Source: Saprospirales bacterium (GTDB lineage: Bacteria; Bacteroidota; Bacteroidia; Chitinophagales; Saprospiraceae). From it: a DNA stretch of 64,000 bases. The DNA is taken from the NCBI GenBank assembly GCA_016703765.1, contig JADJBL010000005.1, forward strand, positions 156,111-220,110. The letters run 5' to 3'. Positions 1 through 8,664 of the stretch are shown here, piece after piece. The notes under the pieces were generated by a model. The model worked only from the letters and a program-made list of their open reading frames with translations. It was not told the origin of the DNA and made no database searches. Every line of letters begins with the position of its first letter. Position 1 is the stretch's first letter. Both the position numbers and the translations under genes were made by a program.

Positions 1-112
1 GGTGCAGGCTGTTTTTCCAAAGGGCGGCGTACTGCTGCCAAAATGCGTCATCCTGATAACCTGCGCTGAGCGCAAGGCGTGGAGGTGTTTTTGAATCGGT
101 TTGGAGCGTCAT
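1..112 (-). CDS. CelD/GNAT-type acyltransferase, N-terminal fragment cut by the window edge
   Basis: Only the first 37 or so residues are present, beginning at an ATG read on the minus strand from position 112. The visible part contains SAGYQDDAFWQQYAALWKNS, which matches residues of the next gene upstream (SAGYPDDVFWTQFAALWQNS) almost position for position. The two are therefore tandem paralogues. By that similarity it is probably a second CelD/BcsL-type acyltransferase acting on the polysaccharide. It is the last visible gene of the operon, which continues beyond the window. Confidence 0.6.
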   Translation of the reverse strand, partial: MTLQTDSKTPPRLALSAGYQDDAFWQQYAALWKNSLH

Positions 113-122
113 TTTTCATTGT

Positions 123-1274
123 TTACATGGGAAAGGGCAGGTGGTATTGTGCCAGTTTTCTTTTAAAGTTGCGCAGAGCGGGCTTGATCCTTTTTTGGTA
201 GATTTCGTAGACCCGGTTTTTCCCTTTGATGGATTTGATGAACCTGGCCCTGGCGATAAAGCCCAGGTTCCATTTTCCCGCCGTAAAGATCCGGTTGAGT
301 TGCTTTTCTTTATTGGCCACCGTGTATTTGTAGGCTTCGTTGCCGTCGCCGAAATCCAGGATGGAAAAGTTGTTTTTCGACATCCACTCCGCCATGAAGT
401 GGATCAGGGCTTTGCCGGGGCTGTGCTTTTTGTAATCGGGGTGGTAGGTGGTGGAGTGCAGGATCAGCGATTTTTCCTGCCTCAACCCGATGATGAACCC
501 GATGCGCCGGCCGGGAACCTGGATGGAGAATCGGACCAGCAAATTGTCGGCGCTCCAGGCCCGGAGGCATTTGGTCAGAAACTTGCGGCTGGCCTCAGTC
601 TGATAGCCGGAAGGGGTCGGGGTGCCCGCCCAGCGATCCACATGGCAATTGCAAAACTCTTCGACCCATTGCTCCATGCCGCTATCGTCGGTCAAAGCCT
701 CGAACACGGCCTTCTCCTGGGTGATCAGCCGGTTTACGTAATAGCGCAGTTTCCCCGACTTGTGGACATCCTGGAAAAGCGCTTCGGGGCTTTCGTATTC
801 GGCTATCGGGCAAACCGAGTAGGCGAAATTTTGCCAGAACATGCCGCTTGCCCTCCCCACCTTTTCAAAGGTCTCCATGTACTGCGCCCAGTGGGGCTGG
901 TTGTTCAGGGTCAGGGTCCAGTTTTCTTCGGCAGCTTTTTGAAGCAAATGCTCGAAAAACCACTTCCAGTCTTCCTTCGTACAATCCTGGTCAAAAACAA
1001 AGAAGTTGGCGTCGGATTTCAGATCGCTCAGGAAGCTGAGGTTGTTCTTCTCGAGTTTCAGGAATACAGCGCCTTTCAGCTCGCCGTTTTTGTAGTATTG
1101 AACGGCACGGACTTTGTCGCCGGAAAGCAGGGCGAAATCCTGCATAATATGAGGCGACTTAAAAGGCGAGCGGTCCTGGCTGTTTTGCCAAAGCGCCGCG
1201 AATTGCGTCCAGAACACATCGTCCGGATAGCCGGCGGATATTTGGAAATGAGTGAATTTATATGTTTGGGTCAT
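123..1274 (-). CDS. CelD/BcsL-like GNAT acyltransferase (FemAB fold)
   Basis: Predicted cytoplasmic acyl- or aminoacyl-transferase of the double-GNAT (Acetyltransf_6) type found in polysaccharide loci. The C-terminal part has the family signature DFGDGNEAYKY followed by TVANKEKQLNRIF, preceded by an HPDYKKHSPGKALI stretch typical of the acyl-CoA site. It probably decorates the exopolysaccharide. I chose the ATG at 1274, four bases after the stop of the upstream methyltransferase. A GTG at 1289 would give five more residues and overlap that gene by 11 bases. The next gene downstream is a paralogue of it. The acyl donor and acceptor cannot be read from the sequence. Confidence 0.75.
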   Translation of the reverse strand: MTQTYKFTHFQISAGYPDDVFWTQFAALWQNSQDRSPFKSPHIMQDFALLSGDKVRAVQYYKNGELKGAVFLKLEKNNLSFLSDLKSDANFFVFDQDCTKEDWKWFFEHLLQKAAEENWTLTLNNQPHWAQYMETFEKVGRASGMFWQNFAYSVCPIAEYESPEALFQDVHKSGKLRYYVNRLITQEKAVFEALTDDSGMEQWVEEFCNCHVDRWAGTPTPSGYQTEASRKFLTKCLRAWSADNLLVRFSIQVPGRRIGFIIGLRQEKSLILHSTTYHPDYKKHSPGKALIHFMAEWMSKNNFSILDFGDGNEAYKYTVANKEKQLNRIFTAGKWNLGFIARARFIKSIKGKNRVYEIYQKRIKPALRNFKRKLAQYHLPFPM

Positions 1275-1278
1275 TTCC

Positions 1279-2058
1279 TTAAATTTCACACAGGTAGTGA
1301 ATCCAGGCCTGGTCGGTCACCTTGTGCAGGTTCTTGACATCCGTTTCTTCGTTCGTAAAGGCGCGGATATTTTTGAATCCCGCGTCCCGGAGCTGTTTTA
1401 CCTGAAATTCCGGCTTGCCGTAGTACAAGTTCAGCGAGAAATGCTCGACTCCGTTACAAATGATGCCGTAGTCCTTGTTGTCGTAGCGGGAGGGAAGCCC
1501 GTTGTAGTAAATGAGCATCAGAGATCGGTAGAACTGGTAGAGGAAATCCTTGAGCTTTCGGTGGCGCTTGATGGCGTACATTCTGCGGAGATAGCGCAGG
1601 TTGTGGGAGGAAAAGGCGAACAGCCCGCCGGGTTTTCCCACCCTCCGCACTTCTTCGAGCACCTTGTGGCGGTCTTCGGGCGGCACGCAGTCGATGCTGT
1701 TGAAACTGAAGAGGATGAAATCGAAGTATTGATCCGGAACCCCCTTCATATCGGTGGCGTCGATCACTTCGAAGCGGATGCTCGGGCCGGGGTTGGGGAA
1801 GCGCTCCACACAGGCGTCGACCATTTTTTCCGCATAATCGGAGCCGACGTACTCCTTGCAAAGCGGAGCGAAGTGGACCGTGGTCCTTCCGCCTCCGATG
1901 CCCAGATCGAGCATTCGCATCTGCGGGAGGCGGTTTCTCATAATATTCAGGATGGCCTGCTCGGGTTTGAGCAGGTAGTCATCGTCTGCGTACTGTTTGG
2001 TTACCTTGTCGGAGTTCCAAAGCGATTTTTCGAGGCTGGGGTTGAGCGCACTATTCAT
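1279..2058 (-). CDS. Class I SAM-dependent methyltransferase
   Basis: A 259-residue Rossmann methyltransferase with motif I LDLGIGGGRTTV at about residues 50-62, the acidic motif II residue in EYVGSDYAEKMVD, and the motif IV/post-motif segment FDFILFSFNSIDCV. The C-terminal half (KRHRKLKDFLYQFYRSLMLIYY onward) is not diagnostic. In this operon the likely substrate is a sugar of the polysaccharide repeat or its lipid-linked precursor, but that is inference from context. It lies 29 bases after the deacetylase-like gene and is co-transcribed with it. Confidence 0.8.
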   Translation of the reverse strand: MNSALNPSLEKSLWNSDKVTKQYADDDYLLKPEQAILNIMRNRLPQMRMLDLGIGGGRTTVHFAPLCKEYVGSDYAEKMVDACVERFPNPGPSIRFEVIDATDMKGVPDQYFDFILFSFNSIDCVPPEDRHKVLEEVRRVGKPGGLFAFSSHNLRYLRRMYAIKRHRKLKDFLYQFYRSLMLIYYNGLPSRYDNKDYGIICNGVEHFSLNLYYGKPEFQVKQLRDAGFKNIRAFTNEETDVKNLHKVTDQAWIHYLCEI

Positions 2059-2087
2059 ATTGGGTTATTTTTTGGTTTGGGGAATGC

Positions 2088-3248
2088 TCAGGTTCGTTGC
2101 AGGAGTTTGTTCTTGTATTCGTTGGCAAGCCAGATGGCGTACCAGGGCTGTTTTCTGCGGTGACTGGCCATTTTGTAGAAAATTTTGCGGCGTGCCACCC
2201 ATTTGCCCGAGCCCCAGTCGGTGCCGAAGCGGGGTATGCGGTCGGGCTGCTCGTGTTCCTTCAACATCTTGCCCACCGTGGTGGCCAGGTATCCCGAAGC
2301 CCGCGCGATTTCGTGAGCCTGGGGGTTGTTGTCGCCGTGCGGCCAGCAGATGAAAGGCACCGTTTTACCCAGTTTTTCCTCCATGATCCGCTTGGACCCG
2401 GCGATCTCGTATTCCTGCCGGGCTCGCAGCTCGTCGTCCGACTCCACGGAGGAAATCAGGATGCCTTGTTGCTCGTAGCGCTGGTAAATAGCGCGGGCTT
2501 TTTCTTCGTAATCCGGGCGGCTATCCGGCCGGCTGAGATCGTATTTGGAGGCCAGTAAGGCCGTTTCGGCGATAAAATCGGGATTGATAAAGCTCTTCCG
2601 GGCCGTCACCGCAGAGGTCTCTTCAAACAGGGGCGTGCCGAAGGGCAGGCGTTTTTCGAAATCCGGGTCGTTCATGTACCAGGGCTTTTCCTCCGGTCCG
2701 CAGGTGTTGAGGGTCGGGTAGAAGCCCTTGAAGCCTCCGTAATAAAACCCGGTCAGCTTTCCGGAAATGAAATACTTCGTATGGCTCATAGTGTGCGACT
2801 GCACGTCGACGAAACCGGATTGCTCCATCAGCCGAAGCTCGCTCCACGAGAGATTGCCCAGGCCAACCAGATCCGACTCCCGGCAACGGCCGGCCCACAC
2901 GTCGTCCAGATTGGGCCGCACCACCTCCCGGGGGTCGATCAGTTCAGGGCAGACGAAGATGGTCAGGCGCATGCCGTACTTTTTGGCTGTGGGAAAAGCA
3001 TACACCCAGTTGTCCAGCAAGCCGTCGTCGAACGTGATGCAGATGTCCATGGGCCCTGCTTTCTGCTCCCCTTTTCGAATGGCCAGCCACTCGTCGAGGA
3101 AAATGGAGCGGTATCCCCTCGACTGAAAATACTTCATCTGATCCTCAAACCGGTCCAGCTCCATAGTCAGGAAACTCAGGGTCCAGGGCTCCAATCGCCC
3201 GGGCGCCACAGAGTGGAAATACAGAACGGGCGGGCTATACGGTTTCAT
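2088..3248 (-). CDS. Polysaccharide deacetylase family protein (NodB domain)
   Basis: A 386-residue carbohydrate esterase family 4 protein. The NodB motif 1 TFDDG is at residues 72-76 and the metal-binding histidine motif SHTMSH at 151-156, so the metal triad D-H-H is intact. No signal peptide is visible, so it may act on a cytoplasmic or lipid-linked precursor, as other members in O-antigen-type loci appear to. The protein is longer than a bare NodB domain, with an insert of about 100 residues before the C-terminal CWPHGDNN motif. Its start overlaps the end of the upstream glycosyltransferase by 14 bases, which suggests translational coupling. Confidence 0.8.
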   Translation of the reverse strand: MKPYSPPVLYFHSVAPGRLEPWTLSFLTMELDRFEDQMKYFQSRGYRSIFLDEWLAIRKGEQKAGPMDICITFDDGLLDNWVYAFPTAKKYGMRLTIFVCPELIDPREVVRPNLDDVWAGRCRESDLVGLGNLSWSELRLMEQSGFVDVQSHTMSHTKYFISGKLTGFYYGGFKGFYPTLNTCGPEEKPWYMNDPDFEKRLPFGTPLFEETSAVTARKSFINPDFIAETALLASKYDLSRPDSRPDYEEKARAIYQRYEQQGILISSVESDDELRARQEYEIAGSKRIMEEKLGKTVPFICWPHGDNNPQAHEIARASGYLATTVGKMLKEHEQPDRIPRFGTDWGSGKWVARRKIFYKMASHRRKQPWYAIWLANEYKNKLLQRT

Positions 3249-4314
3249 AAAAGCGTTCGATTTTTTTCAGGTGGGTTTCCATGTCAAAAAGGGAACTGAG
3301 CCGTTCGGAGGCCTCGAAGGCTTTTTGCGCCAGAGCGGGATAATCTTCGATGGCCTTCCGGAAATTGCTCAACAGGGTCGGATAATCGTGCGGATTGCCC
3401 AGGTTGAATATTTTTTCGTCGCCGTAGATCTCCTTGAAAACAGGCACATCGCTGGTCAGTACCGGCAGTCCGGTGAGGAGCGCTTCCGCGATGACGTTGC
3501 CGAACGATTCGTGGTCGCTGAGGAACACAAACAGGTCGGCTGCCTGGCAGAAAGCTGCCGGGTCTTTCACCCAGCCGTATAAGGTGATGCGGTCGGCAAA
3601 GGGGCTCATCCGGACTTGTTCCTCGATCGCCCGGTTGAGGTCGCCGCTGCCGGCCAGATGCAACTCCAGCTCGGGCATCGAACCGGCGATCTCCTCGAAT
3701 AAACGAATCACCAAATGCGCATTTTTGCCGCGGTCGAAGCGCCCGATATAAGCCATGCGCCTGAATTTCGCCCGCAGCCATCTCTTTTCGGTAAATCGGG
3801 TCAGTTCAAACCCGTTGTAGATGACCTGCGGCTCCACAGGCATCACCTCCTCGTGGAAAACCCGGCCGCTGTGCTTCGAATTGGCAATATAATGCACCGG
3901 AAAAAAACGGACGATAGCCCAGGCGAGCTTCAAGGGGATCTTTCCCCAACCGGCTTTCCAGTGTTTTGTGCCGTGGATATGGTACACGATGTGCCGCACC
4001 CCCGCCATCAGGGTGACGAACAGCACAAAGGGGCCGCTGTTCATGATGTGGAACAGGTTCTTCCGGTTGGCCCTGCAATAGCGGAAATACATCAGGTAAC
4101 ACTGCCAGTTGCTGGCCGAGCCCTGTTTGAAATGGTCGCCGGGGGATATATTCAAAAGATTGCCCGCCGGCCGGAGGCTATAGACATACACTTCCCGCTC
4201 GCTGTTAAAGCGATTGTTGTAGTAGGGGATATAAGACTCCATCCCACCGGGAATGGATTCCCAAACGACGTAATGGACCGGCGCGGCGGCCGGTATTGCT
4301 TTAAGCTTGTTCAT
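3235..4314 (-). CDS. Glycosyltransferase family 4 (GT-B fold)
   Basis: A 359-residue retaining glycosyltransferase that probably adds one sugar to the repeat unit at the cytoplasmic face of the membrane. The C-terminal nucleotide-sugar-binding half shows FRRMAYIGRFDRGKNAHLVI, then LHLAGSGDLNRAIEEQV, and the EX7E motif region in DHESFGNVIAEALLTGLPVL. The N-terminal half has IVYHIHGTKHWK, typical of the acceptor domain. It starts two bases from the polymerase stop and overlaps the next gene by 14 bases. Donor and linkage are unknown. Confidence 0.85.
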   Translation of the reverse strand: MNKLKAIPAAAPVHYVVWESIPGGMESYIPYYNNRFNSEREVYVYSLRPAGNLLNISPGDHFKQGSASNWQCYLMYFRYCRANRKNLFHIMNSGPFVLFVTLMAGVRHIVYHIHGTKHWKAGWGKIPLKLAWAIVRFFPVHYIANSKHSGRVFHEEVMPVEPQVIYNGFELTRFTEKRWLRAKFRRMAYIGRFDRGKNAHLVIRLFEEIAGSMPELELHLAGSGDLNRAIEEQVRMSPFADRITLYGWVKDPAAFCQAADLFVFLSDHESFGNVIAEALLTGLPVLTSDVPVFKEIYGDEKIFNLGNPHDYPTLLSNFRKAIEDYPALAQKAFEASERLSSLFDMETHLKKIERFYETV

Positions 4315-4316
4315 TC

Positions 4317-5729
4317 TTAGGCAGGCTGAGAGATAGGAGTGTCGCCTAACACGGCGTTTTTATACACCAGGGCGGCAAAACTGAAGAAGGCCGCCTGGGC
4401 CATAGCGCCCCCGGGCTCGCTGTAAAAGGCGAACTGCTGACCGGAGGTCGAGTGGATGATAAACCAGCCCATAAAGAAAATGGGTATGACCAGCAAGGCG
4501 CTTTTTACGGGATTGCTGTGTGGCAAAGACATGCTGCGCTGCACGATCTGAAGGTTGAAAACACCGAAAAACAGCGCCAGGATAAATGCCCCCAGGACGC
4601 CGGAGTGCATCAGAATGGTCTGATTTCCCACGTGAAAATTGGCTTCCTTGAGGAATACGTTTGAGAATCCCCAGCCGGTGAGGGGCGACTCGGCCCATCT
4701 CTTCATCACCTTGGGGCCGTGCTTGTGCAAGCGCGTCAGGGTGCCTCCGGCGCTCACGTCTCCGCCGGCCAGGGCCTCCAGGGTGAGCACCCGCTCGTAG
4801 GCGTTGGTGAATTGCTTGTTCACCACCGGTATGGAACTGAGTATGACCATGGCGATGGCGGACGTAACCACAATGCCTCCGACGCTCCGGGCGCCCAGCT
4901 TCAACACGAAAATCAGGTACATGATGACCACGAAAGTGAAGCAAAGCACCCAACCCCGCGTGGCGGAAATAAAGGCCGACAGGTAGTCGGCCGCCACCAC
5001 GGAGAACATCAGGGGCTTGTTAATCTCATTGGTCTTGACCGCACCGTAATACAGGGCCCCGAAACAGGAGAGGAGCACCGCCGTGGTGCTATAAAAGCCT
5101 CTATAGGTTTTGCCCGCCTCCGCGGTTTTGAGAAACCAGAGGTCCCGCTGAAGACCCAATAATTGCGAAGGCGCCGCTCCGGTCATCAGCGTAAACACCT
5201 GGGCCCCCAGCGCGATGAACGCGAAAGGGACGAGGAGGAGGAACAAGTCCCGGTAATGCTGCTCGTTGTCGAACAAGCGGGGTATGGAGTAAAACAACAA
5301 GAGCGGAAGAATATGCTTGACGATCCGGAACTGTACGTTGATCTCCATCGACAGCCCCATCGTATAGCTCTGCGCCACCAGGAAGAGAATGTAGATGGCC
5401 ATGATCTTCAACATCGTTTCGTAAAACGGCACGTTGTCCGATTTGCCTCTGTAGGCCTTGATCACTGTCAGGATGACGTAGAAATGCCCTACCTCGATCG
5501 GCGGCAATCCGGGGATCACGGAAATAACCGCCTCGTATTTGTTGAAAAACCCGATAAACCCGTCTGACAACACGAAGAAAAACACCAGCCATAAAGCTTC
5601 GTCCTTCGACCGGTAGTAGACGATCAGGGTCATGATATAAAAAATGGAGGCGAAGAACCCCGGGCCAAAATAAGTGGACCAGATGGCTCCGGCGAGCAGC
5701 CCCATTAATATAGCGATTCTAGTGAGCAT
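4317..5729 (-). CDS. Wzy-like O-antigen/exopolysaccharide polymerase
   Basis: A 470-residue integral membrane protein with roughly a dozen hydrophobic segments and a long loop (about residues 305-370) carrying GGTLTRLHKHGPKVMKRWAESPLTGWGFSN followed by HSGVLGAFILALFFG. A conserved large loop of this kind with a P-x-x-G-W-G-type motif is characteristic of the O-antigen ligase/polymerase superfamily. Because the locus also has flippase, co-polymerase and export genes, polymerisation of lipid-linked repeats is the likely role rather than ligation to lipid A. It overlaps the preceding gene by 11 bases. Confidence 0.75.
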   Translation of the reverse strand: MLTRIAILMGLLAGAIWSTYFGPGFFASIFYIMTLIVYYRSKDEALWLVFFFVLSDGFIGFFNKYEAVISVIPGLPPIEVGHFYVILTVIKAYRGKSDNVPFYETMLKIMAIYILFLVAQSYTMGLSMEINVQFRIVKHILPLLLFYSIPRLFDNEQHYRDLFLLLVPFAFIALGAQVFTLMTGAAPSQLLGLQRDLWFLKTAEAGKTYRGFYSTTAVLLSCFGALYYGAVKTNEINKPLMFSVVAADYLSAFISATRGWVLCFTFVVIMYLIFVLKLGARSVGGIVVTSAIAMVILSSIPVVNKQFTNAYERVLTLEALAGGDVSAGGTLTRLHKHGPKVMKRWAESPLTGWGFSNVFLKEANFHVGNQTILMHSGVLGAFILALFFGVFNLQIVQRSMSLPHSNPVKSALLVIPIFFMGWFIIHSTSGQQFAFYSEPGGAMAQAAFFSFAALVYKNAVLGDTPISQPA

Positions 5730-6786
5730 GGAGGTCCTGGCTTAGTGAAAACACCCGCCCGACCATCCGCTGGATGACCCTGGAGGGCTCAAATTGTTCT
5801 GTCGCACGGGCGCGCATCTGCGCTACGCATTCATTCCTTTTTTCGTCGTTTGCCAGCCACCAGGCAGCCAGCTCCGGTCCTTCCCGGTAATCCCGGATCA
5901 GCGGGATGTCTATGCCTTCAAACACTTGCTCGAGGTCTGCGCTTTCTTCGCACAAGGGCAAAATGCCCGCCCCAAAAATATCGAAGACCCTCACGTGAAT
6001 GCCGTGGAAAAGGGAAGGCACCTGTTCCACCGGCGCTATTTTGCTGCAATTATACACCAGGTTGTTGAAAGCCGCGTCGAAGCGGTCGTGGGAGATGATC
6101 CTTTTTCTCACATCGGGAAAAAACTCCAGCCAGCGCTCCATCCCCGAACCGCTGATGTAGGCGCGGAGGTCGAAATCCCTGAACAGATTGAGGAACAGGG
6201 CCCGCTTGTACCCCCAATTGGTCTTGCTGGCGCTTCCCACGTAAATCAGGTCCGAGCGGTATTGCTCGCGGAGCTCTTTCGGAACCTCCATCGGGTAGTA
6301 CAGCTCGCTGTTGAAGCCGAAGCAATCGAAAACGACGTTGCGGATGCCCAGTTTGGACAACTGGTCCCGCCACATCGTGTCGGGGCTGATGACGTAGTCG
6401 GCCTGGTACAGAATATGGAGGTTGTAGATGCTGGTAGGGGTGTAAAGCGGGTTGTCGCCGAGCATGAAGGCGATTTTGGCCTTCTTGCGCATCTCCTCCA
6501 GCGTGGCCGGCAGGATGAGCTGGTTGTTGTAAATTAAAACCAGGTCGGGCCGGAACTCCCGGAATATCTCCAGGTAGCGTTCGTTGGTCTTGCGCACGTA
6601 GGGCTCTTCCCACAGGTTCCTCAATTTCCTCGGCAGGGAGGTGTAATTGTTGAAGATCTTGTTTGCGCGGGGGGAGTGAAAGGATGGAAAATCCTCCGAG
6701 CGCAGATCGATGCCCTGAGCCTTTATCCCGGCGATAATGGAATGGATAAACGGGTATTGAAGGGGAGCCAGGAGCAGGCACTTCAT
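5719..6786 (-). CDS. CgeB-like glycosyltransferase
   Basis: A 355-residue GT-B-like protein. The N-terminal domain has FRPDLVLIYNNQLILPATLEE and the segment DYVISPDTMWRDQLSKLGI. The C-terminal domain has LIYVGSASKTNWGYKRALFLNLF and a typical late motif RVFDIFGAGILPLCEESADLEQVF. This layout (name-giving homologue: spore maturation protein CgeB) is common for glycosyltransferases in surface-polysaccharide loci. The first four bases overlap the end of the acyltransferase gene upstream, so the two are probably translationally coupled. The sugar transferred cannot be predicted. Confidence 0.7.
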   Translation of the reverse strand: MKCLLLAPLQYPFIHSIIAGIKAQGIDLRSEDFPSFHSPRANKIFNNYTSLPRKLRNLWEEPYVRKTNERYLEIFREFRPDLVLIYNNQLILPATLEEMRKKAKIAFMLGDNPLYTPTSIYNLHILYQADYVISPDTMWRDQLSKLGIRNVVFDCFGFNSELYYPMEVPKELREQYRSDLIYVGSASKTNWGYKRALFLNLFRDFDLRAYISGSGMERWLEFFPDVRKRIISHDRFDAAFNNLVYNCSKIAPVEQVPSLFHGIHVRVFDIFGAGILPLCEESADLEQVFEGIDIPLIRDYREGPELAAWWLANDEKRNECVAQMRARATEQFEPSRVIQRMVGRVFSLSQDLHAH

Positions 6787-7436
6787 GCGTTTCGGTTTTT
6801 GATCGTTCGCGCCGGGTTGCCGGCTACTACGGTATAAGGAGGTACATCTTTCAGGACCACGGCCCCGGCGCCTACCACGGCGCCTTCTCCGATCCTGAGC
6901 CGGGGAAGGATCACCGCCCCGGTGTAAATATCAGCGTATTTTCCAACCTGCACCATGCCCGCCAGCGTGGCGCCCGGCCCTACGGAAGAGCCGTCTTCCA
7001 GCACGCATTCGTGATCGACGGATGCCCGGGTATTGATGATGCAGGCTTTTCCTATTTGTGCGTCGACGCAGACCGTGGACATGGCGTATAGCTGACTTCC
7101 CTCGCCGATCGAGGCGTTTTCCGCCACGAAAGAGCTGCGGTGGATGGCCTTAATCGGCTTGAGCCCCTGCTCCTTCAATTCTTCGTGGATCTCCATCCGC
7201 ACTTTCCCGTGCCCCGGACCGATGCTCACGATATAGAAAGGCCGCTCATTCATGGGAATTTCCTCAATCCACTCCAAAAATGCCTGCCGGTTGCCCAAAC
7301 AGGGTATCCCTTTGTATTCCTTCGGAATGTCCGGATTGTTGTCGAAATAGCCCATTACGCGGTAGTCATCCTGCAATAATTCGCACAGCACTTTGAAATT
7401 GCCCGTTCCGCCCCAGATGATCAGATCCGTTTTCAA
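6783..7436 (-). CDS. NeuD/PglD-like sugar O- or N-acyltransferase (left-handed beta-helix)
   Basis: A 217-residue two-domain protein. The N-terminal PglD-type nucleotide-sugar-binding domain begins LIIWGGTGNFKVLCELL and has YFDNNPDIPKEYKGIPCLG. From about residue 105 hexapeptide repeats start (NASIGEGSQLY, AQIGKACIINTRASVDHE, SVGPGATLAGMVQVG, RIGEGAVVGAGAVVLKDVPPYTVVAGNPARTI), which fold as an acyl-CoA-using beta-helix. The histidine in SVDHECVLEDG fits the catalytic base of this family. Directly downstream of the aminotransferase, it most likely N-acylates the amino sugar that enzyme makes. Confidence 0.8.
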   Translation of the reverse strand: MKTDLIIWGGTGNFKVLCELLQDDYRVMGYFDNNPDIPKEYKGIPCLGNRQAFLEWIEEIPMNERPFYIVSIGPGHGKVRMEIHEELKEQGLKPIKAIHRSSFVAENASIGEGSQLYAMSTVCVDAQIGKACIINTRASVDHECVLEDGSSVGPGATLAGMVQVGKYADIYTGAVILPRLRIGEGAVVGAGAVVLKDVPPYTVVAGNPARTIKNRNA

Positions 7437-7449
7437 GAAAAAAATATTC

Positions 7450-7535
7450 TGTTTTAGTTATTAAGTTAATTTGTTAATAAGTTATTGAATTTCAATATAT
7501 TAATAACTCATAAACTTAATAACTTACTAACTTCT
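7450..7535. repeat. Intergenic inverted word array, TTATTAAGTT type
   Basis: An AT-rich inverted structure between the aminotransferase and the acyltransferase. AGTTATTAAGTT at 7456-7467 is perfectly complementary to AACTTAATAACT at 7513-7524, with further GTTAATAAGTTATT and AATAACT words between. The aminotransferase stop codon (TAA) and its last residues, LVSY, are encoded inside the right arm. The same word recurs in the hairpin after ahcY at 42.6 kb. Confidence 0.7.
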
Positions 7536-8664
7536 CCACATGAAACGCTCTGATCCCCTCCACCACATACTCCACTTCCTCGTCTGTCAAATCGGCGTGC
7601 AGGGGCAGGGTGATGAAGCGCTCGTGCTCGGCTTCCACGAAGGGGCAGTTGTGGCCCCAGGGGCCGAACAGCGGCTGAATGCTGAGCGGGGTGTAGTGGC
7701 AACCCGTGGCGATCCCCTTCGATTTGAGGTGGATCATCAGCTCGTTGCGGCGGTCGGCGCGGATGCCGAACATCTGATAGCAGTATTTTTCGGGTTCGAA
7801 AGGCAGCAGCGGCTCCACGCCGGGAACCCCTTCCAGCCCGTCGAGGTACTGGCGGATGACCTCCGAACGGCGGCGGCTCATCTCGGGCAGCCTCTTGAAC
7901 TGCGCCAGGCCGATCGAGGCGGCCAGGTCGTTCATGTTGTATTTATAGCCCAGCACATTGATCTCGTAAAACCAGTGCATGGCGTCGCGATTGGCCGTAG
8001 TATATTGCTGTGCCGTCTTCCAGTTGTCCTTGTCGATGCCCACCCAGCGCATGGCCTTGAGGTCTTGAAACAGGTCCGGGTCGTCGGTCACCATCATGCC
8101 GCCGTCGCCGGTGGTCATGAGCTTTTTCTCTTCGAAACTATAACATCCGATATCGCCCCAGGTGCCGAGCATTTTTCCCTGGTAGATTGCGCCGGCCGTG
8201 TGGGCGCAGTCCTCGACCACCTTGAGCCCGCGCTCGCGGGCCCAGGGCATCAGCTGCTCCATGGGCACGGGATGGCCGGCGTAATGGACCGGTATCACCG
8301 CCACACAGTCGCGGTCGTATTTGCGCTCGAGGTCTTCCAGGTCCATGCAGAGGGTGACCGGGTCGCTGTCCACGAACACGGGAATGAGGCGGTTGTAGAG
8401 CACCGCGGTGGCGGTGGCGGCAAAAGTCAGAGAGGGCACCAGTACTTTTTTCCCTTCGGGAAAGCGGAACAGGGCCAGGGCCAGGTGCAGCGCCGCCGTG
8501 GCGGAGTTGACCCCGACGGCCATGCGGCTGCCCGTAAAATCCTTCCAGGCATCCTCGAATTCGTTGACCATGGGGCCCAAACCGATCCAGGACCTGTCGA
8601 AGGCCTCGCGGATCATTTGCAATTCGGCTTCGCCGACAGAGGGTTTAAACAAACGGACGTTCAT
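7516..8664 (-). CDS. DegT/DnrJ/EryC1-family PLP-dependent sugar aminotransferase
   Basis: A 382-residue nucleotide-sugar aminotransferase. The family signature SFEEKKLMTTGDGGM starts at residue 176, and by spacing the Schiff-base lysine is Lys181. VEDCAHTAGA at 150-159 supplies the aspartate that binds the PLP pyridine nitrogen. Preceded in the operon by CDP-glucose synthesis, 4,6-dehydration and an epimerase, it probably aminates a CDP-keto-deoxysugar. RfbH-type dehydrases share this fold, but RfbH replaces the lysine with histidine, so an aminotransferase is more likely. Its start shares an ATGA overlap with the epimerase stop, and its stop lies inside the word array. Confidence 0.85.
   Translation of the reverse strand: MNVRLFKPSVGEAELQMIREAFDRSWIGLGPMVNEFEDAWKDFTGSRMAVGVNSATAALHLALALFRFPEGKKVLVPSLTFAATATAVLYNRLIPVFVDSDPVTLCMDLEDLERKYDRDCVAVIPVHYAGHPVPMEQLMPWARERGLKVVEDCAHTAGAIYQGKMLGTWGDIGCYSFEEKKLMTTGDGGMMVTDDPDLFQDLKAMRWVGIDKDNWKTAQQYTTANRDAMHWFYEINVLGYKYNMNDLAASIGLAQFKRLPEMSRRRSEVIRQYLDGLEGVPGVEPLLPFEPEKYCYQMFGIRADRRNELMIHLKSKGIATGCHYTPLSIQPLFGPWGHNCPFVEAEHERFITLPLHADLTDEEVEYVVEGIRAFHVEKLVSY

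Noticed and set aside
7516..8664. RfbH-type CDP-4-keto-6-deoxyglucose 3-dehydrase
   Set aside because: RfbH has histidine in place of the PLP lysine. This protein keeps a lysine at the expected position (Lys181).
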